Assembly: GCF_010681825.2 (NCBI RefSeq)
Contig: NZ_CP066776.1
Location: forward strand, 1,178,001 to 1,242,000
Direction of reading: 5' to 3'
Length of the DNA stretch: 64,000 bases
Source of the DNA: Sulfuriroseicoccus oceanibius
GTDB lineage: Bacteria; Verrucomicrobiota; Verrucomicrobiia; Verrucomicrobiales; SLCJ01
The notes below the pieces were generated by a model, which saw only the letters and a list, made by a program, of their open reading frames with translations, had not been told where the DNA came from and made no database searches. The stretch's first letter is position 1, and each line of letters starts with the position of its first letter. A program made the translations under genes and the position numbers. Positions 17,361 to 26,615 of this stretch are shown piece after piece.

Positions 17361-18908
17361 ATGAACCGGGACGACGCATTACATGGGATTCGGGGAGCCA
17401 CCGCGCCGGTGGACTTTTGTATCATTGGAGGCGGTGCCACGGGGCTGGGGGCGGCTGTGGATGCCGCTGCGCGTGGCTACTCTGTGGTGTTGGTCGAGCA
17501 GTCGGATTTTGCCAAGGGGACGTCATCGCGTTCTACCAAGCTGGTGCATGGCGGGGTGCGTTACTTGCAACAGGGGAATGTGGGCTTGGTGCTTGAGGCA
17601 CTGCGCGAGCGGGGACGTTTGGCGAAGAACGCGCCGCACTTGGTCACGGATCAGGCGTTTGTGATTCCGAACTACAAGTGGTGGGAGGGGCCGTTTTACG
17701 GCGTGGGGATGAAGGTTTACGATGGGATGGCTGGCAAGTTGGGGCTTGGTCCGAGCAAGTGGTTGAGCAAGGAAGAGACTCTTGAGCGGATCCCTACGAT
17801 TGAGACGGATGGACTCGACGGTGGGGTGATCTATCACGACGGGCAGTTTGACGATGCGCGGCTGGCGGTGAACCTGGCGCAGACGGCGACCCAGCTCGGG
17901 GCGAAGGTGGTGAATTATGTACGCTGTGACGGGTTGATGAAGGATGAGCGGGGCCTTGTGATCGGAGCGAGGGCTACGGATTTGGAGAACGGCGAGTCGT
18001 TTGAAATTGCGGCGCGTTGTGTGATCAACGCGACGGGTGTGTTTACCGATTCGGTGCGCCGGATGGAAAAGGAGGAGGTGACACCGATGGTCGCTGCCAG
18101 CCAAGGGATCCACATCGTGTTGCCTCGCGATTTTCTGCCGGGGGACTCGGCAATCATGATCCCCAAGACGGATGATGGCCGCGTTTTGTTTGCCGTGCCT
18201 TGGCACGATTGCGTGGTGGTGGGGACGACGGATACTCCGATGCGTGATGTGAGCTTGGAACCGCGGGCGCTACCGGAGGAGGTGGAGTTCATCATGACTC
18301 ACGCGGCGAAGTATCTTACCAAGGACCCGCAACCGGAGGATGTGCTTAGTGTGTTTGCCGGGTTGCGTCCGTTGGTGCGGCCGAGTGGCGATGCGTCGAA
18401 CACAGCGGAGATTTCCCGCGATCATACGATTGTCGTGAGCGAGGGTGGTTTGGTTACGGTGTGTGGTGGGAAATGGACGACCTACCGTAAGATGGCGGAA
18501 GATGTGATTGATCAGGCAATGCTAGTGGCTGGTGTGGATGAGCGGCCGTGTGAGACGGTGCATTTGCAGATTCACGGCTGGACGCACCAGCGGATAGATG
18601 ACGGACATTTAGCGGTTTATGGGGCGGATGCTGAGGCGATTCGTCGCATGCGTGCCGGCGGTCGGGTGCATCCGAAGTTGAGCCTGACGCTTGGTGAGGT
18701 GCGTTGGCATGCGCGACATGAAATGGCGCGCACGGTGGAGGATGTGTTGGCGCGGCGACATCGGGCATTGTTGCTCGATGCGAAGTCAGCCCGCGAATCC
18801 GCCGTGGTGGTGGCGCGGGTGCTGGCGCATGAGTTGGAAAAAGACCAAGAGTGGCAGGACGCGCAGGTCGAGGCCTTCCGTGAACTCGCGGCTGGTTATT
18901 TGCTGTGA
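17361..18908 (+). CDS. glpD: Aerobic glycerol-3-phosphate dehydrogenase
   Basis: A 515-residue FAD flavoprotein, peripheral on the inner membrane, that oxidises glycerol 3-phosphate to dihydroxyacetone phosphate and passes electrons to quinone. The Rossmann FAD motif DFCIIGGGATGLGAAVDAAARG lies at about 17-38; SSRSTKLVHGGVRYL and FAGLRPLVRP are GlpD signatures, and CGGKWTTYRKMAEDV closes the FAD domain. A C-terminal helical domain follows. The gene is coupled to glpK (6-base gap; AAAAGGA precedes the ATG). Its last 13 bases overlap the 3' end of the convergent vapC-like gene. Confidence 0.96.
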   Translation: MNRDDALHGIRGATAPVDFCIIGGGATGLGAAVDAAARGYSVVLVEQSDFAKGTSSRSTKLVHGGVRYLQQGNVGLVLEALRERGRLAKNAPHLVTDQAFVIPNYKWWEGPFYGVGMKVYDGMAGKLGLGPSKWLSKEETLERIPTIETDGLDGGVIYHDGQFDDARLAVNLAQTATQLGAKVVNYVRCDGLMKDERGLVIGARATDLENGESFEIAARCVINATGVFTDSVRRMEKEEVTPMVAASQGIHIVLPRDFLPGDSAIMIPKTDDGRVLFAVPWHDCVVVGTTDTPMRDVSLEPRALPEEVEFIMTHAAKYLTKDPQPEDVLSVFAGLRPLVRPSGDASNTAEISRDHTIVVSEGGLVTVCGGKWTTYRKMAEDVIDQAMLVAGVDERPCETVHLQIHGWTHQRIDDGHLAVYGADAEAIRRMRAGGRVHPKLSLTLGEVRWHARHEMARTVEDVLARRHRALLLDAKSARESAVVVARVLAHELEKDQEWQDAQVEAFRELAAGYLL

Positions 18909-19285
18909 TGCTGCGGTGTGTCGAATGCGACGTTGAACTCGGCGGCAGCCGCGCCAAGGCGACGGTCACGCGTCCAGAGCAGGACTCCGGGGGCGGCAAT
19001 GACCGACGCTAGAATCAGCAGATCATTCCATTGTAGACCACGACCATAGAGCTGGTGGTGGTTGATGAATGTCAGCGTTTCGTGAAAACTTGCCGAGCGC
19101 ATTTGGGGCAGTTGTTGGAGATCTGCCAGAGTTTGTCTCCGTTTGGGGAGGTTGCCAACCGCCAGCTCACCGATGACCAGAGTGTGAGTGAGCAAGAGAT
19201 CATACTCCAGCAAGTGCGCGAGCGTGGAGTCGCCGCCTGAGAAGAAGTCACACCAGATGTTGGTGTCGGCGAGGACGCGGTTCAT
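18896..19285 (-). CDS. PIN-domain toxin, VapC-like
   Basis: A 129-residue PIN-domain ribonuclease. The acidic residues of the active site are visible: Asp7 in LADTNIW, Glu in VIGELAVG, Asp in WNDLLILAS and Asp in WTRDRRLG. VapC toxins cut specific RNAs to stop translation. Its start overlaps the stop of the upstream antitoxin gene by four bases (ATGA), the usual toxin-antitoxin coupling. Its 3' end overlaps glpD on the other strand by 13 bases, which may mean a later insertion beside glpD. Confidence 0.9.
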   Translation of the reverse strand: MNRVLADTNIWCDFFSGGDSTLAHLLEYDLLLTHTLVIGELAVGNLPKRRQTLADLQQLPQMRSASFHETLTFINHHQLYGRGLQWNDLLILASVIAAPGVLLWTRDRRLGAAAAEFNVAFDTPQHHSK

Positions 19286-19524
19286 GGGTTCTCAGACGGG
19301 TAGTTCTGGGGATCATCAGCGACGCAGATTGGCATGGAGCGCTGGTCCCTTGGGGGGACGGTAAATCCGGGCGCGGATCCGGCGAGCGCTTGCAGACGCT
19401 TGCGGCTCTCTGCTGCGACCAGAGCTTTTAGGGCAGCGTTGATGACAGGCGATGCGGACGATTCCCCCGTGATCTTGGCGGCTTCAGCGAACAGCTCGTC
19501 ATCAATGGTGACTGTGGTTCTCAT
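19282..19524 (-). CDS. Antitoxin, VapB-like (ribbon-helix-helix)
   Basis: An 80-residue protein. MRTTVTIDDELFAEAAKITG is a typical ribbon-helix-helix N-terminus of VapB antitoxins (a beta strand followed by a helix that dimerises and binds DNA). The C-terminal half (PRDQRSMPICVADDPQNYPSENP) is proline-rich and probably disordered, as expected for the toxin-neutralising tail. The family usually represses its own promoter as a complex with the toxin. The toxin gene follows with a four-base overlap. Confidence 0.87.
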   Translation of the reverse strand: MRTTVTIDDELFAEAAKITGESSASPVINAALKALVAAESRKRLQALAGSAPGFTVPPRDQRSMPICVADDPQNYPSENP

Positions 19525-19559
19525 GGTGCATCAATGATGCGTCTTTTGATGCTGCTATG

Positions 19560-21584
19560 TCAATCCGCGCTCTGGGCGGGTTGCGGAATTGCGAAGTCAG
19601 CCAATGGGATCTTTTGGAAGGTCATGTCCGCGACCGATGATTCGTAGACGATGCCGATGGTTTGGGCGTCGATCATGACGAGGCTGGAGTAGCCGTAGCC
19701 GCGTCCTTCGTCGAGTAGGATGTGACGTTGCTGGGGCCAGCTTTTGCCGTCGTCTAAGCTGAGCTGGATGGTCATGTTCCGGCGGTGGTGCTTATCCCGT
19801 GGGTTGGAGAAGAGGAGGACGTGGCGGCCGTCGGGGAGAGTGGTGCTGATGAGGCTGGCCATGCAGACGGGTTCGGGGAGCAGGCCGTGATCGGCGGAGT
19901 GCTTTTGCCAGGTTTCCCCAAGGTCGCGTGTGGTGGCGACGGCGCGGCCATTGGTGTGGTCTTTGAGGTGTCGGTTGCGGTTGTCGCGCATACTGAGCAT
20001 CAGGCTGCCGTCTGAGAGTTGGGCTACGGCGCACTCGGTCGTGTTTGTGCGTGCGGGGGAAGAGACGTGCCAGGTTTTACCCCGATCTTTGCTCCAGGTG
20101 ATGTTGGAGAATGGGTGGCCATTGGCGTCGCGACCCTGAGTGGGGATGACCAACGTGCCGTTGCTCATGGTGATGCCATTGCCCGGGGCGGGGGCGAAGA
20201 GGTACCAAGCCGGGTCTTTGATGGACTGGGTCCAGTTTTCGGGTTGCGACCATGTGCGGCCGTGATCGGACGAGCGGACGGCCATGAACTGAGTGGAGAC
20301 ACCAATTTCGTGGCCGGGTTCCGAGCCCTTGCCGACCCACTGGTGGGTGTTGGGCTTGCCGTGGGTCCAGCAGGCGGTGACGATGATCTCGCCGGTCTGG
20401 GTGTCGACGAGGATACCGGGATCCGAGCAGCCGTTCTCCTTCTGCGGTTTGCCGCCGTACTCGCCCATGTCCATGATCGGAACGGGAGGTGCCCAGGTCT
20501 GGCCGCCGTCGGTCGAGCGAGACAGTCCGATGTCCATGTGTTCCTGCAGGTCGCGTGCGCTGTTGTAGCGCATGTCATAGACGGCGAGCAGTGAGCCGTC
20601 GTTCGCTTTGGTGAGGGCGGGGATGCGGAAGGTGTGACAGTTGTGCTGGCCTTGTTTGTGAATGGCGTAGGCCAGGCGCATCGGGGATGGGGAGGTGGAC
20701 GGCGGGCTCATGGTGCGGCCATCTTCCAGCGCGACGGATTCCACGGTGACTGTAACCTGGTGCATGAGGTCGGCGCCCGGGGTGATCTGAACGGCGAGCC
20801 AGAAGTGGTTGGATCCTTGCTTCAAGGGTAGATTGGCAGCGAGCGTGGTTGTCGATTGAATGTCGGATGAGACGGTAGTCGGTTGGTCGGTTCTGCGTTG
20901 GTTGGCGCTGGTGTTGCGGAAGAGTGTGAGCTTGCGGATGTCTTTGGTGTCCGTGGTGCCGGCGAACGAGAGCCGCACGCTTTTCAGCGTGGTGGCTTCT
21001 TTGACCCGAATGTTCAAGTCGAGCAGCGCCAGGTCCGAGCCGTCGTTGAGCAATGGGATGATGGATTGGTCGACAATGACTTCATTGCTGGGGTGGCGCA
21101 GTGATCCGCTGACGGTCAGTGCCATCACATCCATGCGGTTGCGCAGCGGGCGGATGGTGAGGTGGTCGACGGGGCCGGTGAGCTTGTCGGTGGTGAATAC
21201 CTCCCGACCATCTAGCGAGAACGAGGTGCGGTTGTCCGCGTCGCGGCGGACGTTGAAGGCGAATGCTTTGTTTGCCTCAAGAGGGTTTGGAGCGTCCAGT
21301 AGCTTGGTGCGTCCGACGGCGCGGCCCTCTACGAACAAGCTTCCGTTTCTGGCGTCGAAGCCGAATAACAATGAATCTCCTATGCGGATGCCGGCGGCCG
21401 TACCTCCGAGGCGGTGAAGATTGAGAGTGGCTTTAATGTGAAACGGTCCGTCTTCGAGCTCGACCGGGAGTTGCTGGTTGGAGGTGGCCCCAACGATAGC
21501 TTTGTCCAGAGACCATGTGCCGGATGAGGCGGAAGAGGTGAAAGCGACCAGTAGGGTGAGGAGAGGCAGGAGTAAGCGGATCAT
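19560..21584 (-). CDS. Secreted sialidase (GH33-type, BNR repeats)
   Basis: 674 residues with a signal peptide (MIRLLLPLLTLLVAFTSSAS). The first ~300 residues look like beta-sandwich modules, the first of them LamG-like. The catalytic beta-propeller starts with HTFRIPAL (Arg320 of the arginine triad) and carries Asp boxes STDGGQTW (357-364), SSDHGRTW, SKDRGKTW and SLDDGKSW. TNTTECAVAQLSDGS and GYGYSSLVMID supply the expected Glu and Tyr of the active site. It releases terminal sialic acid from glycoconjugates outside the cytoplasm. No sialic acid catabolic genes are near. The gene lies 35 bases beyond the antitoxin gene but has no clear operon partner. Confidence 0.93.
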   Translation of the reverse strand: MIRLLLPLLTLLVAFTSSASSGTWSLDKAIVGATSNQQLPVELEDGPFHIKATLNLHRLGGTAAGIRIGDSLLFGFDARNGSLFVEGRAVGRTKLLDAPNPLEANKAFAFNVRRDADNRTSFSLDGREVFTTDKLTGPVDHLTIRPLRNRMDVMALTVSGSLRHPSNEVIVDQSIIPLLNDGSDLALLDLNIRVKEATTLKSVRLSFAGTTDTKDIRKLTLFRNTSANQRRTDQPTTVSSDIQSTTTLAANLPLKQGSNHFWLAVQITPGADLMHQVTVTVESVALEDGRTMSPPSTSPSPMRLAYAIHKQGQHNCHTFRIPALTKANDGSLLAVYDMRYNSARDLQEHMDIGLSRSTDGGQTWAPPVPIMDMGEYGGKPQKENGCSDPGILVDTQTGEIIVTACWTHGKPNTHQWVGKGSEPGHEIGVSTQFMAVRSSDHGRTWSQPENWTQSIKDPAWYLFAPAPGNGITMSNGTLVIPTQGRDANGHPFSNITWSKDRGKTWHVSSPARTNTTECAVAQLSDGSLMLSMRDNRNRHLKDHTNGRAVATTRDLGETWQKHSADHGLLPEPVCMASLISTTLPDGRHVLLFSNPRDKHHRRNMTIQLSLDDGKSWPQQRHILLDEGRGYGYSSLVMIDAQTIGIVYESSVADMTFQKIPLADFAIPQPAQSAD

Positions 21585-21722
21585 GGCGAATTAGGGGAGT
21601 GGCTATGATACGTATTCGCGGTCGGGATATGTCGCCGACCTGTTGGTTCTTAATTGGAACCAACTGCGGAAGGGCTCCCTGCTCGTGGTTGCATTCTGGT
21701 GAGACGCCCTATGTTGGGATCC

Positions 21723-22328
21723 ATGAACACGTGTGAATTTGATCTGCTAGGCGAACATGCATCCGAGGCGTACGGAATTTTGGCATCGTTGGTGACCCCA
21801 CGGCCGATCGCCTTGATCACATCGGTTTCGAGTGACGGCGCGGTGAATGCGGCGCCGTTTTCGTTTTTCAATGTATTTGGCAGCCGTCCGCCGATGGTGG
21901 TTGTGGCTCCGGGCAACCGTCCGTCCGGTGAGCCCAAGGATACGGCGCGAAATATTCGGGCGAACCGTGAGTTCGTGGTGAATTTGGTCGACGAGGCGAT
22001 TGGGGCTCAGATGGCGGCTTGTGCGGATCCTTTGGGACCGGGTGAGAGTGAAATTGATCACGTTGGGTTCACGACGGTGGAGTCATCGGTCGTGGCGCCA
22101 CCGCGGATTGCCGAGGCTCCGGTGGCGTTGGAGTGTGTCGAGCACAGCACCCAGCGGATTGGCGACAACCGGTTGGTAATCGGGATCGTGCACCGCGTGC
22201 ATGTGCGCGAGGGGATCATGGATCCTGAGACGTGCAAGCTGGTGGATGACGGCGCTGGCTATGCACCGATTGGGCGGATGGCGAGCCCGGATTGGTACTG
22301 CCGCACGTCGGATAAATTGCGGATCTGA
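21723..22328 (+). CDS. Flavin reductase-like domain protein (FMN-binding)
   Basis: 201 residues from ATG 21723 (MNTCEFDLLGEH); the upstream open frame is not conserved. YGILASLVTPRPIALITSVSSDGAVNAAPFSFFNVFGSRPPMVV is the signature of the flavin reductase-like split barrel (DIM6/NTAB type), which binds FMN; RNIRANREFVVNLVDE fits the same family. Members reduce flavin or act as flavoprotein oxidoreductases; the substrate is unknown. It is divergent from the sialidase gene and convergent with the Gre-like gene. Confidence 0.85.
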   Translation: MNTCEFDLLGEHASEAYGILASLVTPRPIALITSVSSDGAVNAAPFSFFNVFGSRPPMVVVAPGNRPSGEPKDTARNIRANREFVVNLVDEAIGAQMAACADPLGPGESEIDHVGFTTVESSVVAPPRIAEAPVALECVEHSTQRIGDNRLVIGIVHRVHVREGIMDPETCKLVDDGAGYAPIGRMASPDWYCRTSDKLRI

Positions 22329-22388
22329 GGGAAGAGGCGGCGAGATCCCGTCCTCACTCAGAGGGCGGGGGCGCCGCATTGGGTACGG

Positions 22389-22859
22389 TTAGATCACCTC
22401 GGAGATGAAGCGGTCGCCGCCGTCGAGGAAGTCGCCGGGGCTGTGGTTGACGAGTTCTTCGCCACGCGGGGATTGCGGAGTGATGACCGTGGTCGGGTGT
22501 TCCGAGAGTTCGGTTTCCAGTTCGATGCCTCCGCCGGCCGGGAGGATGAAGTAGGCGTCGTCCTCACCACTGGTGACGTCGCTTACGACGACGAGTGTGC
22601 CATTGGCGACGTGGGGTGGGTGCTCCGGGAGTTTGATGCGCGAGAGCACCGATATGGCTTCGGCGAGTTCCTCGGATTTTTCGGCCTGGGCACCGGCGAG
22701 GTACGAGGCTTCGAGGCCGCGGGTGTCGTACTTGCCTTCCGACTTGCACTCGGAGTCGGTGGCGTAGTCGCGCGCTTCTTTGGCGGCGTTGGTGAGTTTT
22801 TCCAAGTCGGCTTCGAGGCGTGCGATGACTTGGTCGACGAGCGATTGTTTATCGATCAT
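22389..22859 (-). CDS. GreA/GreB-like transcript cleavage factor homologue
   Basis: 156 residues from the ATG at 22857-22859. The N-terminal half is a helical hairpin (MIDKQSLVDQVIARLEADLEKLTNAAKEARDYATDSE, then KYDTRGLEASYLAGAQAEKSEELAEAISVLSRI), similar to the coiled coil that Gre factors insert into RNA polymerase. The C-terminal half (NGTLVVVSDVTSGEDDAYFILPAGGGIELE, then TPQSPRGEELVNHSPGDFL) matches the Gre C-terminal domain. It differs from housekeeping GreA in length and tip sequence, and is probably one of the Gre-like paralogues rather than greA. It lies 17 bases downstream of the HNH gene, likely in one transcript. Confidence 0.7.
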   Translation of the reverse strand: MIDKQSLVDQVIARLEADLEKLTNAAKEARDYATDSECKSEGKYDTRGLEASYLAGAQAEKSEELAEAISVLSRIKLPEHPPHVANGTLVVVSDVTSGEDDAYFILPAGGGIELETELSEHPTTVITPQSPRGEELVNHSPGDFLDGGDRFISEVI

Positions 22860-22876
22860 GAGATTGGCGTGATGTG

Positions 22877-23431
22877 CTAGATGGTGTTGCCCTTGCTGGC
22901 GTTGCACGTGCGGCAGAGCAGTTGGATGTTGCGTTCGGTGGCGCTGCCGCCTTTGGAGAATGGGATGATGTGGTCGAACTCGAGGTTTTCGTTGTCGCCG
23001 CACGAGACGCAGCGTCCGCCGTCGCGTTGCCAGACAAAGATACGGACTTTTTCCGGGATGGGTTCGCGTTGACGGGATTCGCTGGCCATGCCGCTGAACT
23101 TGGTGCGCAGGCGTTCCATGGCTTTACGCTCACGGTCGAATGCTTCGCGGATCGTGAGCGCGATGTCTTCGTCGTCGAAGTCTTCAACGGCGGTGATGTC
23201 GAACTCGCAGTCCTTGAAGAACCAGATGCCAGAGTCGCCGTAGGGGGCTGGTTCGTGTTCGATTTCTTCCCAGAATCGGTGGTCATTGACCAGTTGTTTC
23301 AGCGCTTTGCGTCGGCGCAGGTGATCGGTGGTGCAGCCTTTGAGGCGTGCGGTCAGGCCTCCGGGCATCTCGGCAAGATCTTCGCTCAGTGCCTGACGGG
23401 CATTGCGGCGGGTGATTTTGGGCAATCTCAT
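22877..23431 (-). CDS. HNH endonuclease family protein
   Basis: 184 residues. The C-terminus holds a zinc-bound HNH domain: RDGGRCVSCGDNENLEFDHIIPFSKGGSATERNIQLLCRTCNASKGN, with Cys pairs CVSC and CRTC and the DH of FDHI. The N-terminal ~110 residues are basic and then acidic with no domain I recognise. HNH proteins of this kind range from homing or restriction nucleases to DNA repair enzymes; the neighbours give no clear hint. The Gre-like gene follows 17 bases downstream. Confidence 0.85.
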   Translation of the reverse strand: MRLPKITRRNARQALSEDLAEMPGGLTARLKGCTTDHLRRRKALKQLVNDHRFWEEIEHEPAPYGDSGIWFFKDCEFDITAVEDFDDEDIALTIREAFDRERKAMERLRTKFSGMASESRQREPIPEKVRIFVWQRDGGRCVSCGDNENLEFDHIIPFSKGGSATERNIQLLCRTCNASKGNTI

Positions 23432-23506
23432 GCGTTGTGGGGTCGGCTGCGTTTGGGTGGAAAATGATTTGCCACAGGTCGGGCAAATGAGCTACGACGA
23501 TCAGCC

Positions 23507-24280
23507 ATGAATGGCAAGATGATGATGCAAGTGGTTGGCGCGATTGCGCTGGGAGCCGGCGGATTTGTGGCGGGACGGATGACGGCGGACGGCGGGAGCG
23601 CTGGCGGAGCACCGGCCCCAGTGCTGGCGCGCGAGGTGGAAGCGGTTACCAAAGTGATCGTTGAGTCTGGCCCAAGTGTGGCTCCTGCGGTGGTAGACGC
23701 CCCACGAAATACGGTGATTCCGGTCGTTGAGGCCAAAGAACGCGCCGTCGTATTGCCATCGGATGCCTTGTCTTTGTTGAGCTCGGTCCAAGTGCGCGTG
23801 CCGCAGGGGCGGTTGTTCGAAAACAACGATCCGGCTGAGGCAGCTTTGGGAATTGTGGATCAGGAGAAGGCTGAGCTGCAGCAGGCCTTCCGCAAGGCGC
23901 TGGCCGAAGTGAAGGCCGCTGAAGCAGGCGCGACCAATTTCATCCCCGAGGACGGCGGAGTCACCATGCTGACAGTTTCGCCAACCCCGGCGGCACGCAA
24001 TCGTCTGCGGGCTGAATTTGCTTCCAGGGCGTCCGAGATTCTCGGCGATGAGCGGGGGAAGGCATTCGTCGCGATCAAGGGAGGCGATGCGTTGTTTGGT
24101 GCCGGCGACATGGAGAAAAACTACATGATCGAGGAAACCGACACCGGTTACCGGATTTCGGTGATGGAGGGAGACGATCGTCGTGTCTTGATCGGTGACT
24201 CCGTTCCGGAAACGTTGCGCCATATCACTGACGTGGCCGGGCTCGATCCGAACCCAGTGCCGCAGGTGGACGACGAGTAA
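23507..24280 (+). CDS. Hypothetical membrane-anchored protein
   Basis: 257 residues of unknown function. The N-terminus is hydrophobic (MMMQVVGAIALGAGGFVAGRM, about residues 5-25), glycine-rich and without a clear cleavage site, so it may be an anchor. An alanine/valine/proline-rich linker follows, then a helical acidic region (EKAELQQAFRKALAEVKAAEAG) and a compact C-terminal part with TDTGYRISVMEGDDRRVLIGDSVPETLRHI. I recognise no domain. It is divergent from the HNH gene and convergent with the SahR-like regulator gene 22 bases on. The translated region is intact and shows coding bias. Confidence 0.7.
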   Translation: MNGKMMMQVVGAIALGAGGFVAGRMTADGGSAGGAPAPVLAREVEAVTKVIVESGPSVAPAVVDAPRNTVIPVVEAKERAVVLPSDALSLLSSVQVRVPQGRLFENNDPAEAALGIVDQEKAELQQAFRKALAEVKAAEAGATNFIPEDGGVTMLTVSPTPAARNRLRAEFASRASEILGDERGKAFVAIKGGDALFGAGDMEKNYMIEETDTGYRISVMEGDDRRVLIGDSVPETLRHITDVAGLDPNPVPQVDDE

Positions 24281-24302
24281 GGTTTTGCCGGAGGAGACCG
24301 GG

Positions 24303-25232
24303 CTACGCCTTGTTGCCGATTGCCAGCAGCGTCTGGTAGTGCGGAGGTTCGTCTTCGCGGTCGACGACCGAGGATTCGATCTGCGTGAAGCCGGCCTTTT
24401 GCAGCATGGCGCGGAGTTCGACTTCGGAAAAGCCGAGCCATAGGTCCGCGTGGAGTTCGCGGGCTTCTTCGAACTGATGCTGGAGCAGATCGAGTACGAC
24501 GACGCGGCCGCCGGGTTTGACGATGCGGAAGGCTTCGCGTAGTGCGCGCTGTGGGGACTCGGCGTGGTGGAGCGCCTGGCTGAAAAGCGCCAGGTCCACG
24601 GAGTTGTCTTCTACCGGGATGTGCTCGATATCGCCGTGGCGGTACTCGAGGTTTTTGAGGTCGTGTTCTTTGGCGAGTCGGTCTCCGTACTCGACCATGG
24701 CTTCCGAGTTGTCGATTGCGATGACCCTTTCAGCACGCTGGGCGAGCAGTTGGCTGAGCGTGCCTTCTCCTGCGCCGAGGTCAGCAATGACCATTGGCGG
24801 CATCAGTTTGATCAAGGTTTCCGCCAGACCCTTCCACGAGCGGCCGGGGACGTAATCGCGGCCGAACCTGCCGGCGAGTTGGTCGAAGTGCGCGCGCATT
24901 TTATCACGGCGTTTGGCGAGGACGAGGTCGAGCGCTGCGGCGTCGTTAGGCCATTCCTCGAGTTCATCGCGCGATTGCTCGAGCAGTTGGCGCACGGTGG
25001 GCATGTCATCGACGTCAGGGTGGAGCGTGTAGAAGTTATTCTTGCCGCTGCGGCGGTCATCGACCAAATGCGCCTGCTTGAGTTGGGCGAGTTGGGTGGA
25101 AATCCGGCTCTGTCCCATGCCGAGGATTGTCTGGATCTCGGCCACTGTGAGTGAGTGATTTTCAACGAGTAAGCACAATCGGACGCGGGTCGGGTCGCTC
25201 AGTGCTTTGATGACTTTTAGGATTGACGCCAT
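24303..25232 (-). CDS. ArsR-type regulator fused to SAM-dependent methyltransferase domain (SahR-like)
   Basis: 309 residues. An ArsR winged-helix domain (SDPTRVRLCLLVENHSLTVAEIQTILGMGQSRISTQLAQLKQAHLV, about residues 11-55) is followed by a class I methyltransferase fold with IADLGAGEGTLSQLLA near 149, the acidic IDNSEAM, and LFSQALHHAESPQRALREAFRIVKPGGRVVVLDLL. This architecture is that of SahR, described in Proteobacteria as an S-adenosylhomocysteine-sensing repressor of methionine-cycle genes. Here it is divergent from metK (63-base gap) and near ahcY, which fits that role. The methyltransferase-like part may sense ligand instead of catalysing. An ordinary methyltransferase with an HTH cannot be excluded. 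Confidence 0.82.
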   Translation of the reverse strand: MASILKVIKALSDPTRVRLCLLVENHSLTVAEIQTILGMGQSRISTQLAQLKQAHLVDDRRSGKNNFYTLHPDVDDMPTVRQLLEQSRDELEEWPNDAAALDLVLAKRRDKMRAHFDQLAGRFGRDYVPGRSWKGLAETLIKLMPPMVIADLGAGEGTLSQLLAQRAERVIAIDNSEAMVEYGDRLAKEHDLKNLEYRHGDIEHIPVEDNSVDLALFSQALHHAESPQRALREAFRIVKPGGRVVVLDLLQHQFEEARELHADLWLGFSEVELRAMLQKAGFTQIESSVVDREDEPPHYQTLLAIGNKA

Positions 25233-25295
25233 GGGGTGTAGTGTTATGTGTACCCATCAACAAATCAAGATTTAACGATACGAGAAATTTTCAAT

Positions 25296-26501
25296 ATGTC
25301 TGAGCACTACATCTTCTCCTCTGAGTCGGTCGGCGAGGGGCATCCGGACAAAGTCTGCGATACCATCTCCGACGCCATCCTCGACGCCTGCCTGGCGGAC
25401 GATCCGAAAAGCCGTGTGGCCTGTGAAACGTTCGTGAAGGACAACATGGTCGGAGTGGCTGGTGAGATCACCACAAATGCCGATGTCTCCTACGAAGATC
25501 TCGTGCGCGACACCGTGCGTGAGATTGGTTATTGCGAGGACGCGGTGGGCTCCGAGCCGGACAAGTACAGCTACACCTGTAAGTTCGACGCGGATCATCT
25601 CTTCTTCCTCAACCTGCTGGGCAAGCAGTCGCGTGATATCGCCCAGGGCGTGGACGCGGAAGGCGCGGATCACAAAGGCACCGCCGAGCAGGGTGCTGGT
25701 GACCAGGGCATCATGTACGGATACGCGGTGCGTGAGACCGACGAGTTGTTGCCGATTCCAATCGCCTACGCCCACCGTCTGGGGACCAACTTGCGCGAAC
25801 TGCGCCGGGGTGGCAACCACGGGTGGCTGCGTCCGGATGCCAAGACCCAGCTTAGCGTGGAGTACAATGGCAACACGCCGACCCGTATCGCTGCGGTGGT
25901 GGTTTCGACGATGCACGCACGTGAGATCGATACGCCGGAGATCCGCGAGATCCTCAAGCGCGATTTGATTTTGCCGACCTTGCCGGAGAACCTGATCGAT
26001 GACCGCACGGAGTTCCTGATCAACCCGACCGGACGATTCGTGGTCGGTGGCCCTGAGGGGGACGCTGGTCTGACCGGGCGCAAGATCATTGTGGACACCT
26101 ACGGTGGTGCCGGCCGTCACGGTGGTGGTGCTTTCTCTGGTAAAGATCCATCGAAGGTGGACCGCTCGGCTGCTTACATGTGCCGCTGGGTGGCGAAGAA
26201 CATCGTCGCCGCAGAGCTTGCGGACCGCGTTGAGTTGCAGGTTGCGTATGCGATCGGCCACCCGCATCCGGTGAGCTTGCAGGTGGACACTTTTGGCACC
26301 GCCCATGTGGATCCGGCCAAGATCAAGAAAGCGGTGAACGAGGTGTTCTCGTTCAAGCCTGCCGACATCGTCAGCTCGCTCGATCTGTTGCGCCCGATTT
26401 ACGGAGCGACCACCAACTACGGCCACTTCGGTGCCTCCAGCGCGGATTTGCCATGGGAGCAGGCGAACAAAGTCGACGAGTTGCGGGCGGTTGTTGGTTA
26501 G
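25296..26501 (+). CDS. metK: S-adenosylmethionine synthetase
   Basis: A 401-residue cytosolic enzyme making SAM from methionine and [28 protein letters not shown] at the N-terminus, [12 protein letters not shown] (the GAGDQG signature), and [25 protein letters not shown] (the GGGAFSxKDP signature) are all present. ATG 25296 is chosen; the upstream frame is not conserved. The shared 63-base region with the SahR-like regulator suggests joint control. The gene is separated from ahcY by the inverted-repeat cassette at 26517-27016, so the two may once have been adjacent. Confidence 0.97.
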   Translation: MSEHYIFSSESVGEGHPDKVCDTISDAILDACLADDPKSRVACETFVKDNMVGVAGEITTNADVSYEDLVRDTVREIGYCEDAVGSEPDKYSYTCKFDADHLFFLNLLGKQSRDIAQGVDAEGADHKGTAEQGAGDQGIMYGYAVRETDELLPIPIAYAHRLGTNLRELRRGGNHGWLRPDAKTQLSVEYNGNTPTRIAAVVVSTMHAREIDTPEIREILKRDLILPTLPENLIDDRTEFLINPTGRFVVGGPEGDAGLTGRKIIVDTYGGAGRHGGGAFSGKDPSKVDRSAAYMCRWVAKNIVAAELADRVELQVAYAIGHPHPVSLQVDTFGTAHVDPAKIKKAVNEVFSFKPADIVSSLDLLRPIYGATTNYGHFGASSADLPWEQANKVDELRAVVG

Positions 26502-26516
26502 GGCTGCGTTAAAAGT

Positions 26517-26544
26517 TTGCTAGTTTTCAGTGTTCAGTTTTCAG
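26517..26544 (+). repeat. Left terminal inverted repeat of the four-helix-bundle cassette
   Basis: Reads TTGCTAG followed by TTTTCAG, TGTTCAG, TTTTCAG, i.e. one variant heptamer plus three near-identical ones. It is exactly complementary to 26989-27016. Confidence 0.95.
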
Positions 26545-26615
26545 GGGCGTGTTGCGGGAGTCGCTCGTAATGGGGGATCCGGTGCTGCTTCTTGGGGCTG
26601 AACAAATCGCACATC

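Noticed and set aside
25233-25295. SAM riboswitch before metK
   Set aside because: The gap to the regulator gene is only 63 bases and shows no SAM-I, SAM-II or SAH core; control by the SahR-like protein is more likely.
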